A program made the position numbers and the translations under genes. A stretch of DNA of 64,000 bases, from NCBI GenBank assembly GCA_018398585.1, contig JAGTTD010000005.1:12513355-12577354 (forward strand), written 5' to 3'. The notes under the pieces are model-generated. The model did no database searches. It was not told the DNA's origin and saw only the letters and a program-made list of their open reading frames with translations. The stretch is from Simmondsia chinensis. Its lineage: Eukaryota > Streptophyta > Magnoliopsida > Caryophyllales > Simmondsiaceae. Positions 12,891 through 23,460 of the stretch are shown in pieces; within the stretch, counting starts at the first letter, position 1, and each line of letters opens with the position of its first letter.

Positions 12891-13464
12891 CAAAAAGTTG
12901 GAACAATTATCAATTTTTTAAAACACTTTTAGAAAAGATTATTGCATAATCATAATTAGGGATCTCATCCTTATTAATCATTTATTTATTAAAATTATTT
13001 AAATAATATAAATAAATAAATTTTTGAGGATCCCCTTAACTTAATTTGAAATTTTTTTTAATTTAAATAAATAAATATTTTAGCTCTTAATCTCATTAGA
13101 TCATAGACAGAACATCAAATCTCATTAGCCACTCTTTGTTTTGGATTATCATAAAATATTCAACAATTATATATTTTACACCTAGGTTCAAAATCTAATC
13201 TCATTAGATTTAATAATCTAAATTGTTCAAATTTTTAATTATCTATTCTTATCAGATCCAATTGAGAATTATGTTCCTTGATTAAATTGAGACTCATATA
13301 AAATTTTAAACAATTTAAAACTTTAATTAACATTCAATATTCGAGAATTATGTTTAGCTTTTTCCTCTAATGAAATTCCCAGTTTCTTGTTTTCACAATT
13401 TTACATACTCCAATTTTATCAAACCAAATATTTTTTATGTGAAGTATAAATGAATTTAGAGTTT

Positions 13465-13476
13465 GCTCTGATACCA
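13465..13476 (-). other. Primer-binding site for initiator Met tRNA
   Basis: The minus strand reads TGGTATCAGAGC, the canonical 12-base plant LTR-element site, two bases from the inner edge of the LTR at 13479. It fixes the direction of the element as right to left and identifies the right LTR as the 5' one. Confidence 0.92.
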
Positions 13477-13478
13477 AT

Positions 13479-15119
13479 TGTTCGGAACATATTTCAAAAA
13501 TATTTTCCTAAACAGCTCAAGCTGGCACATCGAAAAACTAATTAAAATTCTCAATTTTAATTCTAAAGCTCTAACATAAATAAACTATTTAATTAGATCT
13601 AGATCTTATTCTAATAGGTTCATAATATGACAAATAAAAATATCAAATAAAATAAGTATAAGTATAAAGGAGAAATAAATTGAATATTAAATACTTAATT
13701 CAGACATATCTGAAGCACGAATTCCAACTCTGACTTGAACATCTGAAATTACAAAAAAGTTTATTAACACCATAAGGTCTTCTTGGCATTTACCTCTTCT
13801 AACATCGGGAGTATGGACTCCCAAAAATATTTAACTTAAAAAATTTTGGAACAAAATTTTTCTTTCATTCTTTTCGAAAAATAATTTTTGAAAAATATTT
13901 CTACCAAACAAAATTTTGAAAACCCCTAAAATGATTTTAGGGTTTTCATCGTGAAAGAAAACCAAGTTTGAAAACCTCTAGCTTAATAAACTCTCATGAT
14001 AAAATATCATATTTACGAATAAAATAACAATCATTGAGCACTGCGTTAATAACGCGTATAAAGGCCCTGCTCACTAACGTCAACATGACATTAGTCAAAT
14101 CTTTTTAAATAAATTTTTTTTAAATATTTTCAAACGATATTTAAGTTAAGGGTTGCAAAGGGATCTCAGGGACAATCTAACTCTAGCACAAACTTGGTCA
14201 AATCTGATTGTCATCTCATGATAACAGTTGATTTCAATTTAATAAAACATAATTCCACTAAAATTATCTTTATTACAATCCATAATTAAATATATATTCA
14301 CTCATGAATTTTGTAAATAATTTTTATTACGACAATTAACCCTTCTATTAGATATCCATGAGCATAAGTAATGTTAACTACTATCGTTACTTTCTTACAT
14401 CTCTCGCCGTAGTATCCTACTCGCCTTTCTTGAACAATTCAATAATACAGAAATAATTTTCGTATTGATTCCAAATGTAAAACATACGGAATACTTTGAC
14501 AAAAGATTGTAGAATCTTTTCATATGCTTGCAAATTAGCTAAGGAGACCGTTCAAGCTATATTGCATGTCGTTACCCAATGCAGCTAAGATTCAAGTCAA
14601 AGAATTTTGACTAATCCTTTTAGCACATAAAACCAACAAACTATTCTTACACGAGTTCAGACTGTTTCCTGGGTTTAGAGTTATCATATTACAGAATAAA
14701 TTTTTCTAACAGCAGCCACGAAACAAATAATTTAGGTGGTCCTACTCAGTGTTCTAATCATATTGACTATACCAACATAACTCTTGGATCCCTGTCAACA
14801 TGACCAAGATAGGTTATCAAAAATATCATATTATAGTCTTATCAGGCAAGTTGTCCAAACTTATCATCTTCTATGAACATAAGTTGACAACATATCACTA
14901 GTTTGTTCTATGTGTATCTGTGGTTCAATCTCATTGACCACTTAAATTAAACATGACATGTCATCTTGGACTATATCTGTCTCATGGAACGTTTTACAAA
15001 ATAATTACACCCACGTTTGACTCGTAAAACGTAATCAAACAATAAATTAATAAAATAATATTATTTCTTTAATATTTAGAACTAACTAATTGGATTTTCT
15101 CAGGACACTAATTCCAACA
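13479..15119 (-). repeat. LTR (5' LTR of the minus-strand element)
   Basis: The sequence starts tgttcggaac and ends aattccaaca on the plus strand, keeping the TG...CA termini. It is 1641 bp long, and the primer-binding site abuts its left edge. It aligns by eye with 6529-8320, in reverse with 53127-54800, and partly with 15283-16430. Confidence 0.9.
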
Positions 15120-15124
15120 CAAAC
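15120..15124. repeat. Target-site duplication, right copy
   Basis: The bases caaac match the left copy at 6524-6528. The copia reading frame approaches this site from the right and resumes at 6523. Confidence 0.8.
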
Positions 15125-15282
15125 CCTATGGTTATTTCATATAGACGTCCTCATTGAGGTAACCATGAAGAAACGCATTTTTGACATCAAGATACTGAAT
15201 TGACCACTTATGGGGAATGGTTAGCTAATATGAAACTGACGATTGTTGGTTTAACAATTGGGATGAAGGTTTCAAAGTAGTC
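15125..15282 (-). pseudogene. Copia pol fragment: N-terminal reverse transcriptase
   Basis: Minus strand. The blocks E-T-F-I-P-I-V-K-P-T and L-D-V-K-N-A-F-L-H-G-Y-L are the first conserved motifs of a copia reverse transcriptase. The matching C-terminal half lies at 5520-6523, on the far side of the LTR element that split the gene. The fragment is cut at its right end by the truncated LTR at 15283. In-frame stops are present after the Y-M-K block. Confidence 0.85.
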
Positions 15283-16430
15283 TGCTGGGAGAATTTTAAT
15301 TTTGTAAATACAAATTTCTTAAATTAACGGATTAGGCTCAGCGGACTCACAATTTAAAATACTAGATTTTAAACATTAAACAATCTCTACTCTAATTAAA
15401 GTATGATAATGCAGAGCCCATATAAACACAACATAAAAATAAATTGAATACAAATTTTAAAAATTAATTAGGAATTACATACCTCGGTGAAGACAGCAAT
15501 GTAATTGAAAGCAAGAACGACAACACTGAAGTCTTCTCCGCAATTCCTCTTTACATCGGATGTGATGGGATCATAAAATCAATAACTTGTGAAACTATTT
15601 TAGAAGAAAAAAGGGAGAATACTTTCTCTTCAATTCACCAATTGAAAAGGAAGTATGAATAATGATTATTTTTTGCAAAACCCAAATCAGAGTTTATAAG
15701 AAAAAAAAATGAATTAATTTAAAACAAAAAATAAAAATAGGATTTTTGATATGTGAAAATACCAAGAAATCTATCCACAAAACATAAAAAATGCCTAAAA
15801 TAAACCCAGCTAATCAGCGACGTCATCGTAACCACGTGGTAGCACGTAGTTGGGTTGTGTCAGGCGAGTGGATCATGACTTGTGTCATGAGCTGACTGGC
15901 CCGCACTTTTTTCGACATTTTTAATTTTTATTTTTCTATTATGAATTAATCTCATGAATTTTAGGTTTAGCAAAATTATTTATTCATCAAGTGAATTCCC
16001 TTGATTTTTTAAAGGTGTATATTATAGAGGTTTGTGCAGAGACCTCATGGATAATTTAATTTTAGCATTAAATAGGTCAAATCTTATAATCATATAATCA
16101 TCTTGTGATAACATTTGATTAACGTTTAGTAGAACCTAATTTCACTGAATAAGATTTATTACACTCTAGAAATAAAAATATTTACTTGCCAAATTTTCTC
16201 TAATTATTTACTCACAATTGACCCTTCTAATCGATGTCCATGATAAATTAATTTGAATTACTATTTTTATTCTTTCTCATATCTATTATGCTAGTTCCCG
16301 ACTTGCCCATCTCGAATAATTCAATAATATAGAATACACTTCTTTATTAGTTCCAAATGCCAAACATATGTAATGCTCTAGCTAAAATCTCTAGAATCAA
16401 TCCGTATGATTGCGAATCAACTAGGAGGAC
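15283..16430 (-). repeat. Truncated LTR related to the 6529-15119 family
   Basis: The layout and several blocks match the LTRs at 6529 and 13479, notably the tail with tgcgaatcaactaggaggacatcct, compared with 7685-7712, and the Ser-rich GC block near 15820-15900. It is more diverged than the two LTRs are from each other. It covers about the first two thirds of the LTR (plus-strand order) and stops where the CACTA sequence begins. No second LTR or primer site was seen. Confidence 0.6.
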
Positions 16431-16465
16431 ATCCTAATGTCATGGATTCAATGCTTCCTTCTCTC

Positions 16466-17714
16466 TTGCCCAGTACAACTTTTCGTATGGATGCCTTAGC
16501 TAATAGTTGGATGTATCTCCCTAGATGGACAGATGGATTTAACATGTGGCTGAATGAATTTTTGACTAATGAGTTTGCTTTTAAAGGTCAAGGGAAAGGG
16601 AAACAGAGGCAACTTCGCTGCCCGTGTAATAAGTGTGTTTTTAGATTTTGGGGAACAAGAAATGCGGTATATGATCATTGGATTGCTGATGGTTTTGTAG
16701 CAAAATTATGATCAACATTTTCATGGGGATGGTTCTTCGTCCAATGATAGGATCAATGAGTTTGATGATACATATTTCCCTTTTAATGTCGATGGGTTAT
16801 TACGTGATAAATTTGTCCATATAGTTGGTGATTATGATTGGGATCAAGGAACCATAGACGAGATGACTGAGGATGCTAAGAAATTTTACAAATTATTAGA
16901 AGAGGGTAAGGCAGAATTATATCCCGGATGTGAAAATTTTTTCGAACTTTCTTGTACCGTTAGGTTGTTCCTTTTCAAGTTCCAACATGGGTTGAGTAAT
17001 GTGGCTCTTGATGACCTTTTGGATTTTTTAAAGGAATTGGTCCCAAATGCAAATTTTCCAAAATCCTTAAATGGCCCTAGAAACATGGTTAGGGATTTGG
17101 GTCTTGATTAAAAAAAGATACATGCATGCCCAAATGATTGTATGTTGTGCTGGAAGGAGTATGAAGAGGCAATATCATGCCTTGTTTGTGGTTCTTCTAG
17201 GTGGAAAGTGGATGAAAAGTATGCTGCGAAACACCACAACAATCTTGAAGAACCTCGTAGGATTCCTGCAAAAGTGTTGTGGCACTTTCCATTGAAACCT
17301 AGGCTTCAAACATTATTTCTATGTTTTGAAATAGCCAAGTCCATGAGATGGAATCACAATGCCCACCTTAAGGATGGGATCTTGAGGCATCCAGCCGACG
17401 GCCAAGCATGGAAGGACTTTGATGAATTGCATCCAAACTTTGCACATGATCCTCGAAATGTCAGGTTGGGGTTAGCTAGTGATGGATTTAATCCATATCA
17501 GACCATGAGCATTAATCATAGAACATGGCCTGTGATGCTCGTGAACTATAATTTGCCCCCTTGGATGTGCATGAATGACGAATTTTTCATGCTCACTTTG
17601 TTGATTCAAGGTCCGAAATCTCCTGGAAATAATATTGATATATACTTACAGCCATTAATTGAAGAACAAAAAGAATTATGTAGAGGTACAATTGTTAATT
17701 ATTTACTATCTTAA
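16466..17714 (+). pseudogene. CACTA TNP2-type transposase, truncated
   Basis: The frame near 16466-16711 holds a transposase-associated domain: W-M-Y-L-P-R-W-T-D near its start, then C-P-C-N-K-C and Y-D-H-W. A frameshift near 16700 leads to the frame 16716-17714, interrupted by one stop (TAA 17109-17111). That frame carries the core blocks of plant tnp2: C-P-N-D-C, H-F-P-L-K-P-R-L, W-K-D-F-D, R-N-V-R-L-G-L-A-S-D-G-F-N-P, Y-N-L-P-P-W-M-C-M and P-G-N-N-I-D-I-Y-L. Family members run several hundred residues further; here the protein stops just after the L-I-E-E block. A frameshift, a stop and loss of the C-terminal half make it inactive. Confidence 0.85.
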
Positions 17715-17751
17715 TTTACTATACTTGTCTTCACAAATTATATTAATTTTG

Positions 17752-20261
17752 CAGAAAAAGTATGAGATTCCACCCCAGAGTCGCAAGTGGGTGTTACAGT
17801 TAGTGAATTCTGCATGGAGGTCATACAAACATGACTTAAAGAAAGATCATTTTGACAAATATGAGGATAATGCAACCAGATGGGCTAACCGTCCTAAAGG
17901 AGTTGTCCCTGATTATCAAATGAGAGACCTATTTAGGCGATGGAGTACCCTAGCAGCTCAGGTATTTATAATAGATTAAAATAACATATTTTCACGATAT
18001 ATTTATCGTAATTGTATTTATGAAATGTTATTCCATATGTGTTTTATAGAATGTGGCTGCAATCAACAGTCGTAATTTGCTTAAGCAGAAGTATAGGCAC
18101 ACAGCTGGAAGAAAGAGCTTCGCACGTATAAGTTATGGATTGGTAAAAGAGCTCTCTAACTTATATGCATCTTTGGCCACTCTTAGAATTAAAAAAAAGA
18201 CCAAGATTTTATTTACACTTCTTAAGTGCCGTTTGCAGCAACAAATTGATCCAGATAAGCAACCTCCTACACGAGCAGAAATGGTCGTCACAACGCGTAA
18301 AAGAAGACCCGGTAAAAAATACAAAGGCGATGCAGAGAGCACTGTCGGTAAAATTGTAAGCTGATTTATTAATAAGTTAACAACTAATATCTTACTTTGT
18401 TTGACTCTTTATTGATTTGCACACTTATGTAAAATGAAGTTCAATCACAACAAGACAAGATTAATGTAGAGACTCGAGCAAACTCTAAAAAGAGGGATGC
18501 CTTTGCTGAGGTTATGCCCGATGAAAATCCCGGTCGGTTGCGTCTTTATGGGAGGGGTGTTTGTCAGAAGGATGTGAAAGGAAAGGCAAAAGTAGGTGAC
18601 ATGCAAGTTCCATCTAACATAATGGATTCTATGAAAGCAGAACTCAAAGCTGATGTTACAAAAGAAGTTTTGAAGGAACTTATATGAAAGCTTGGAGCCA
18701 TTGTCCCAGGCTTAAGCTATCTTGGACCTGAAGTGCTACAAGGACTAGTTAACTCACCTGGTGAGACTGGTAGTGCTCTGAATCAAAACAGTGCTTCTTC
18801 ATCTGGTGCTAGAAATTCTCGAAAGAATCAGGTGTGTTTCTTTAATATTTGTTTCTACTTCTCCCCCTGCTAGTAGAATGATGTGGCTTGAATTTTTTAG
18901 TAATTCTATCATTCATAGATGACTTAGAGCCTTCTTTACAGCACGAATCTAAGCACCTGCTTACTGTGTAATTTGATCAAATGCTCTGAGAGTGATTGGG
19001 TTGAGCTTTTGTTTTTCTGGTGATCTAAGAGCATGAATCCAAGCTGTGTGCTAGCTTTTATGTTGCAAATAGTAGCAGTTGGGTTTTGCATCTGGACTAA
19101 GTGTGGAGTGAGGGTTTTGGAGTGTGCTTATTCTTTGAGCTCAATACATGGTAACATCAAAACACAAACGATTTGGATATGTAGATGTCACATGCATGTT
19201 TGTTGGACTCAAGGCCTGAGGTTTCAGCACTCCAGATTATTTTGGGTAAAAAATTACTTTGAAGATTTTAACTTTTAACTAATTTTTTAGAGATTTTTCA
19301 CTTGTATATGATATATACTGATATGACTTTGTATAATCATTAGATTGTTCATCTTTCAAGTATTAAGTCACAACTACTATCTCCTTTTTGCCCCAAATGT
19401 GGGTGATAGCCAATAGTACATAATATTTTTACTATTAATGAAAACTTTATTCGTGAGAAAGCATTGCAATACCTGACTAGAGTTTGAGGAGAAAAATAGC
19501 AGTTATATATTGTTAGTAAAAAGTTAAGACTGACGTGGAGTCTGTAGATGTTACAAGATTAAGATTGTATATGAGCTTGGACCAGTTAAGCTCGGGCCTG
19601 CTCAGCAAACTCCAAGCTGAGCTCACCTTAGTTAGGCCCGTTTAGCCTTGTTTAGGCTTGATCTTGGCTCATTCAATCTCAAATTTAGCTTGATTAAGCA
19701 TATACAGCTTAGTAAATTGTATCAAGATAGGCTTGTTTAACTGTGTATACATTTGTTATATTTTGAATTACCTTTTGTATTTAGTTTTCTTCTTCTTGCT
19801 TGTGATGAAAGTCTCATGGTGTTCTTGGGCATTATTGTAAGAGGAAGAGAGTTAAGGTTGGTAATAGCAGTTTTTGGTCAATAAGGTTAGTGATGGCAGT
19901 TGAATTGGCGGTTGAGGTGACAAACATAGAGGTGTTATGGGATTGGTAGTAAATGCTTGGGGCCACCATATTTGATGTGCATTTGCCGATGACAATTTAA
20001 TTTTATATGATGTTATGTTTTGCCGAGGTGGATAATTGTGTTTTTTTAAATTGTGTTTTGTGTTAGACTTTATTGGTGAATATTAATGTAAAGACAGAAT
20101 TTGTCCTTGACTAAATGTTGCTCTTCACTTTGCGCTCATGATTTAATGTTTTTTCATGGCAGGTAGATGATCATGATGATGTTGAAGGTGATGGCGAAGA
20201 TGATGTTGATCATGTTTTCCAATTATTGTATAGTTTACCTCAAAAACTAGTTCATGCATAA
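17752..20261 (+). pseudogene. CACTA accessory protein (Spm/Ptta type), multi-exon
   Basis: Four blocks read as one protein. The first (about 17752-17961) has R-K-W-V-L-Q and N-R-P-K-G-V-V-P. The second (about 18050-18355) has the Y-R-H-T-A-G-R-K-S-F-A-R block typical of plant Spm accessory proteins. The third (about 18434-18831) has L-Y-G-R-G-V. The last (20163-20261) is a very acidic tail ending in TAA. The junction 17962-18049 has GT...AG ends and keeps the frame; 18832-20162 also fits GT...AG. The junction near 18356-18439 does not keep frame as I read it. A TGA at 18686 breaks block three. The first block follows the truncated TNP2 with only about 40 bp between. Confidence 0.72.
18832..20162 (+). 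other. Probable long intron of the CACTA accessory gene
   Basis: The stretch starts gtgtgt after a block ending in A-R-N-S-R-K-N-Q and ends ggcag before an acidic block that continues to a stop. It is AT-rich and without a recognised domain. A short open frame at 19033-19278 has no family features and is taken as chance. Confidence 0.5.
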
Positions 20262-20589
20262 TTTTGTAAGAAACAATGGAGTGCATTAGGCTATTTTGTA
20301 GATTTGATGGATGTTATTTTGTTGACAATTGGTATGTAGTAATTTTGATGTCAATGGATGAAGTTGGATATTCCTTATTTGGACAATCAAGTTGGCTATA
20401 TTTGTTGTTTGAAACAGGTGTACTGTGCTATGAATTTTATTGCAACACATGATTATAAATGTATATCGAACAATTCTTATAGTTAATAAACTGTTGTCAT
20501 AGGTTTCCTAAATTGTTGGCTTGTTTGTTAGAAAACGGTTGCTGGGGGGGGGGGGGGGGGGGGAATCATTGTAATAGATTTCCAAACTG

Positions 20590-21066
20590 TTGTGTTTAAT
20601 AGTAAAAAAAGCGTTGCCATAGAATATTATACACGAGAATGGTTTCCATAAGCGACAAAAAATGATGTAAAAGGTATCTAAAACCGCTGTAGTCCATGAA
20701 AACCCATGTCATAAACAAAACTAAAGCATAATAATTGTTGCCATTATAAAAAAAACCGCTGCAATATATACCTAAATACTGATTTTAATTCATGAAACAC
20801 CGTTGCTATAGGAATTACTATATAATAAAGACCGTTACCTTAAATAAATATAACCGTTGCCATATATCAGCTAAAAATCGTTGCTATTGATAGCTTTAAT
20901 GTAACGGTTCACAATTCGTTGCTATTGTCATTAAAACCGTTGCTATAGGCAACGACACCGGCCGCGTATTCAGTGGTTAAGAAACCATTGTCATAGACCT
21001 ATAACAACGGTTTTCAACCTACAACAACACTTTCCAACCGTTGCCATAGGCTTGTTTTGTAGTAGA
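20590..21066 (+). repeat. CACTA subterminal repeats and right terminus
   Basis: Variants of the word ccgttgccata, and its inverse with caacgg, occur about ten times in both orientations in roughly 470 bp, for example near 20810, 20851, 20937, 21004 and 21034. In CACTA elements such motifs are binding sites for the element's own accessory protein. The stretch ends at a degenerate terminal repeat near 21055-21066. Confidence 0.75.
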
Positions 21067-21429
21067 TGCATTGTTTTCTGAAATCTTCAATTTAATAATT
21101 TATTCCAATTCGAATATTAGGACCTCTTGAATGATTCAACACCAGCACCCTCATTGAGTATTAAAATAAAAAAAAATTGTCATATACAATTGGAGATTGT
21201 AATCGAGGTTTATAATCTAATTGGGGGCAAAGATTTTTATATTACTAATTGGTCACTTGTAAAACATCAATTACAAATTAATGGTCCATATTTGTGGAAA
21301 TGTGTTCTTTCGAAAGCAGGGGACATCGAAGCTTAAAGAAAACACAGGGCACATAAGTTTCATAAAACAAGCACAAAGGCTTGAAATGGAAATTAAAAAA
21401 ACAAAAAAACCCCTTAAAAAGGGCACCTC
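21067..21429. other. Unassigned sequence
   Basis: AT-rich DNA between the CACTA end and an LTR-related repeat. Short open frames on both strands (for example 21127-21336) show no family features. I see nothing further. Confidence 0.4.
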
Positions 21430-21845
21430 AAACCAAAGATCTTTATGATGTTTAGAGTCAGTGTGCTTATTTATCATAGTAGAATTATTTATGAAGTGAG
21501 GTTTGGTAGCATGAGCTGAATGTAAGTTCTAGTTACACGCTTGACGTAATATTCCCTGCAAGATTAAACAAACGGTTAGAGGGGCCCGCAGGGTAATCCA
21601 CGGGAGACCCCTTCGATGCTCAAGTTAGTATCAATCCCATTGTTTATGATGTTTGGGATCAATATGCTTATTCATCATATAGAAGTTCAGTATAATGTGG
21701 GGTCCACAAGAATGAGCTGAAATCAAGCTCTAGCTACACAGCGAACCTGATATTCCCCGCACGAGCAAACAAACGGCTAGAGGGGTCCATGGGATAACCC
21801 ACTAGGGGACCGTTCTGACTCTCAAGGCAGTATTAATTGCACAAA
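21430..21845. repeat. Two-unit direct repeat related to the neighbouring LTR
   Basis: Two units of about 210 bp lie head to tail. Shared words include tgagctgaa, gatattccc-like blocks, caaacggntagaggggnccg-like blocks and a final aagntagtatnaatn-like end. Their first half resembles the left 110 bp of the LTR at 22170 (tgtgcttat, atgagctgaa, ctagctacac). They may be older LTR pieces of the same family. No coding sequence is visible. Confidence 0.65.
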
Positions 21846-22169
21846 ATAGTAATAAGGATGGGTAATAACAGAGCCTTAGGTAAAATCAGTATAAGATACT
21901 TAACTTAAGAGAAGTCAAGGGCTTGGATGGTTATTGGTTAGCAGAGGGGGTGAGAAGTGAAAGAGGCATGTAATAGCCTTCTATTATCCATCATATGCCC
22001 CTATTTCTCTTGCCTTTTTGGATGGCCATCATTAGCAATCTCATATTCTCATCGGTACTTCTCCCACTTTTCCTTGCCTCCCTATCGTCTTTCTTCACCT
22101 CCCCTTTATAATTCTTCATCCCTTCTTCCTTAAGAAAAGAGGTGAGTGTAATGTTATAAGTGTTTACAA
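21846..22169. other. Unassigned sequence left of the non-coding LTR element
   Basis: No gene is seen. A minus-strand frame at 21991-22182 is lysine- and arginine-rich without a known domain, and overlaps the LTR start. Confidence 0.35.
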
Positions 22170-22557
22170 TGAATTTGGTCAAGTGTGCTTATACATTGTT
22201 TTACAATTGTGTAAGAGGCAGAGTTCATTAGGATGAGCTGAACTCAAGCTCTAACTACACACTCAACTCGATATTCCCAGCAAGATTCATGAGGGAAGTA
22301 GGGGGATTAAAAGATTATTGCTCTGGAGAGGGAACCATGAGAGAAGAGGGGAGGAAGAAGCCTCAGAAAGGGGGGGGACGTGTGCTTTAGATGTGAGAAT
22401 GAGAAGTCTGTCCCCCTTTATAGTGCCAGCTCGCCCAGTTTTGGCTCTACCTGCTCTAGCTGGTTCTGTTCTAGGTCGTTCCCTCTTGGTCGCCCCTGCT
22501 GGGTCACCCATAATGGGTTGCCGGGCAAGTAAGTACTGAGCAAGTGTTATAAACACA
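22170..22557 (-). repeat. LTR, left copy (3' LTR)
   Basis: Shares with 29775-30201 the blocks tgaatttggtcaa, gatgagctgaactcaagctct-like, gggaaccatgagagaa and gagaatgagaagtc, in order. It ends aaacaca on the plus strand and is followed by a pyrimidine run that is a polypurine tract on the minus strand. A TATAAA lies on the minus strand at 22417-22422. Confidence 0.8.
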
Positions 22558-22574
22558 TAGTCCCTCTACTCCAC
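22558..22574 (-). other. Polypurine tract
   Basis: Read on the minus strand it is gtggagtagagggacta, directly before the TG of the left LTR. It is the expected plus-strand primer for an element running right to left. Confidence 0.65.
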
Positions 22575-23104
22575 GGGCGAACTTCGGTCATTCAAAGTTC
22601 GGCTATGGAGTATATAGAACATCATTTTTAACCATAGCTTGCTATTACAGAATGCATGCCCGAGCGATGGAGGAGTTCAGCATTCTGTTTTGGCCCTTTA
22701 TAGTTATCATTTATATGTGTTTTGAACTTTGCCCAAGATTCGTAAAGCGTGTGACCTAAATAGGATGTGTAACGGGGTATCCAATGCTTATTATGGTGTT
22801 TTGAAATGTTGTTTACCTTAATAGGGCATTTAGCCTATTAGGGCCTATTGAAACTTAGAGTTTTTAAAGCATTTTGTTCCTTTACTCCTATAATCGCTCA
22901 TGGTAATTTGAGTTCTATGTGATCAACATGTAAGGATATTATTGACGTAATTGTCATATAAGTAGGCAGAACGTATATCATGGAGATTGGCGCATCTTTT
23001 AAACCTGCAGATCCCATGGAATACACTATAAGTCATATGTATCAAATGGAAAGTAGCAATGGTGCTCAGTTTATCCTCCTTAGATAACCCTTAAGCGAGT
23101 CATG
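22575..23104. other. Interior of LTR element, no gene seen
   Basis: AT-rich sequence between the polypurine tract and the 49-bp array. I see no domain and no repeat. Confidence 0.4.
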
Positions 23105-23460
23105 GTAATTGGTATTGTGCTCATTGCCGGTGATTACACTAGGGTGGATTACAATGTTCGGCATTGCACCCGTTGCAGGTGATTGCACCAGGGTTGACCA
23201 CGGTGATAAGTATTGCACCCGTTATGAGTGATTGCACTAGGGCGGATCACAGTGGTAAGTGTTGTACCCGTTACGGGTGATTGCACCAAGGCGGACCACG
23301 GTGATAGGTATTGCACCCGTTGCGGGTGATTGCAATAGGACGGACCATGATAATAAGTATTACACCCTTTATAGGTGATTACACAAGAGTAGACCATGAT
23401 GATAAGTATTGCTCCCGTTGCGGGTGATTGTATCAGGGCAAGCCTTGGTGTTGAGTACGT
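23105..23460 (-). repeat. 49-bp tandem array, about 7 units
   Basis: The word tattgcaccc and its variants begin at 23113, 23162, 23211, 23260, 23309, 23358 and 23407, an exact 49-bp step. Each unit also holds gggtgattgcac-like and gcggaccacgg-like words. 49 is not a multiple of three, so the 111-codon minus-strand frame over the array (23149-23484) cycles through frames and is not a likely protein. Confidence 0.9.

Larger units (their letters stand above)
6529..15119 (-). mobile_element. Minus-strand LTR retrotransposon, copia-derived and internally reduced
   Basis: Two direct LTRs (6529-8320 and 13479-15119) bound an interior of about 5.1 kb. A primer-binding site TGGTATCAGAGC, complementary to initiator Met tRNA, lies on the minus strand at 13465-13476, two bases inside the right LTR. 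So the element reads right to left. A 5-bp duplication (caaac) flanks it. Decayed copia pol remains near the left LTR; there is no clear gag, and the interior is too short for a full copia gag-pol. A LINE-like insertion lies at 12232-12890. A relative on the plus strand at 53127-59675 shares the layout. It needs proteins from another element to move and is decayed. Confidence 0.9.
16440..21066 (+). mobile_element. CACTA (En/Spm) DNA transposon, left end missing
   Basis: The element carries a transposase-associated domain and a TNP2 transposase (16466-17714), a plant Spm accessory protein (17752-20261), and a right-end zone of short repeats (20590-21060). It ends in ttttgtagtag, the reverse of a CACTA inverted terminal repeat beginning CTACTACAAAA; the last bases are altered (tagatg for tagtg). 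No left terminal repeat is present; the left edge abuts a truncated LTR. TNP2 is cut short and leads straight into the accessory gene, which points to an internal deletion. It is not autonomous. Confidence 0.85.

Noticed and set aside
17686..17754. A 69-bp intron joining TNP2 to the accessory gene
   Set aside because: GT...AG edges exist, but joining them leads at once to a stop, and the two proteins are normally separate genes. A deletion junction fits better.
19033..19278. 81-codon frame inside the CACTA element
   Set aside because: It sits in a probable intron between two GT...AG edges and shows no CACTA or host domain.
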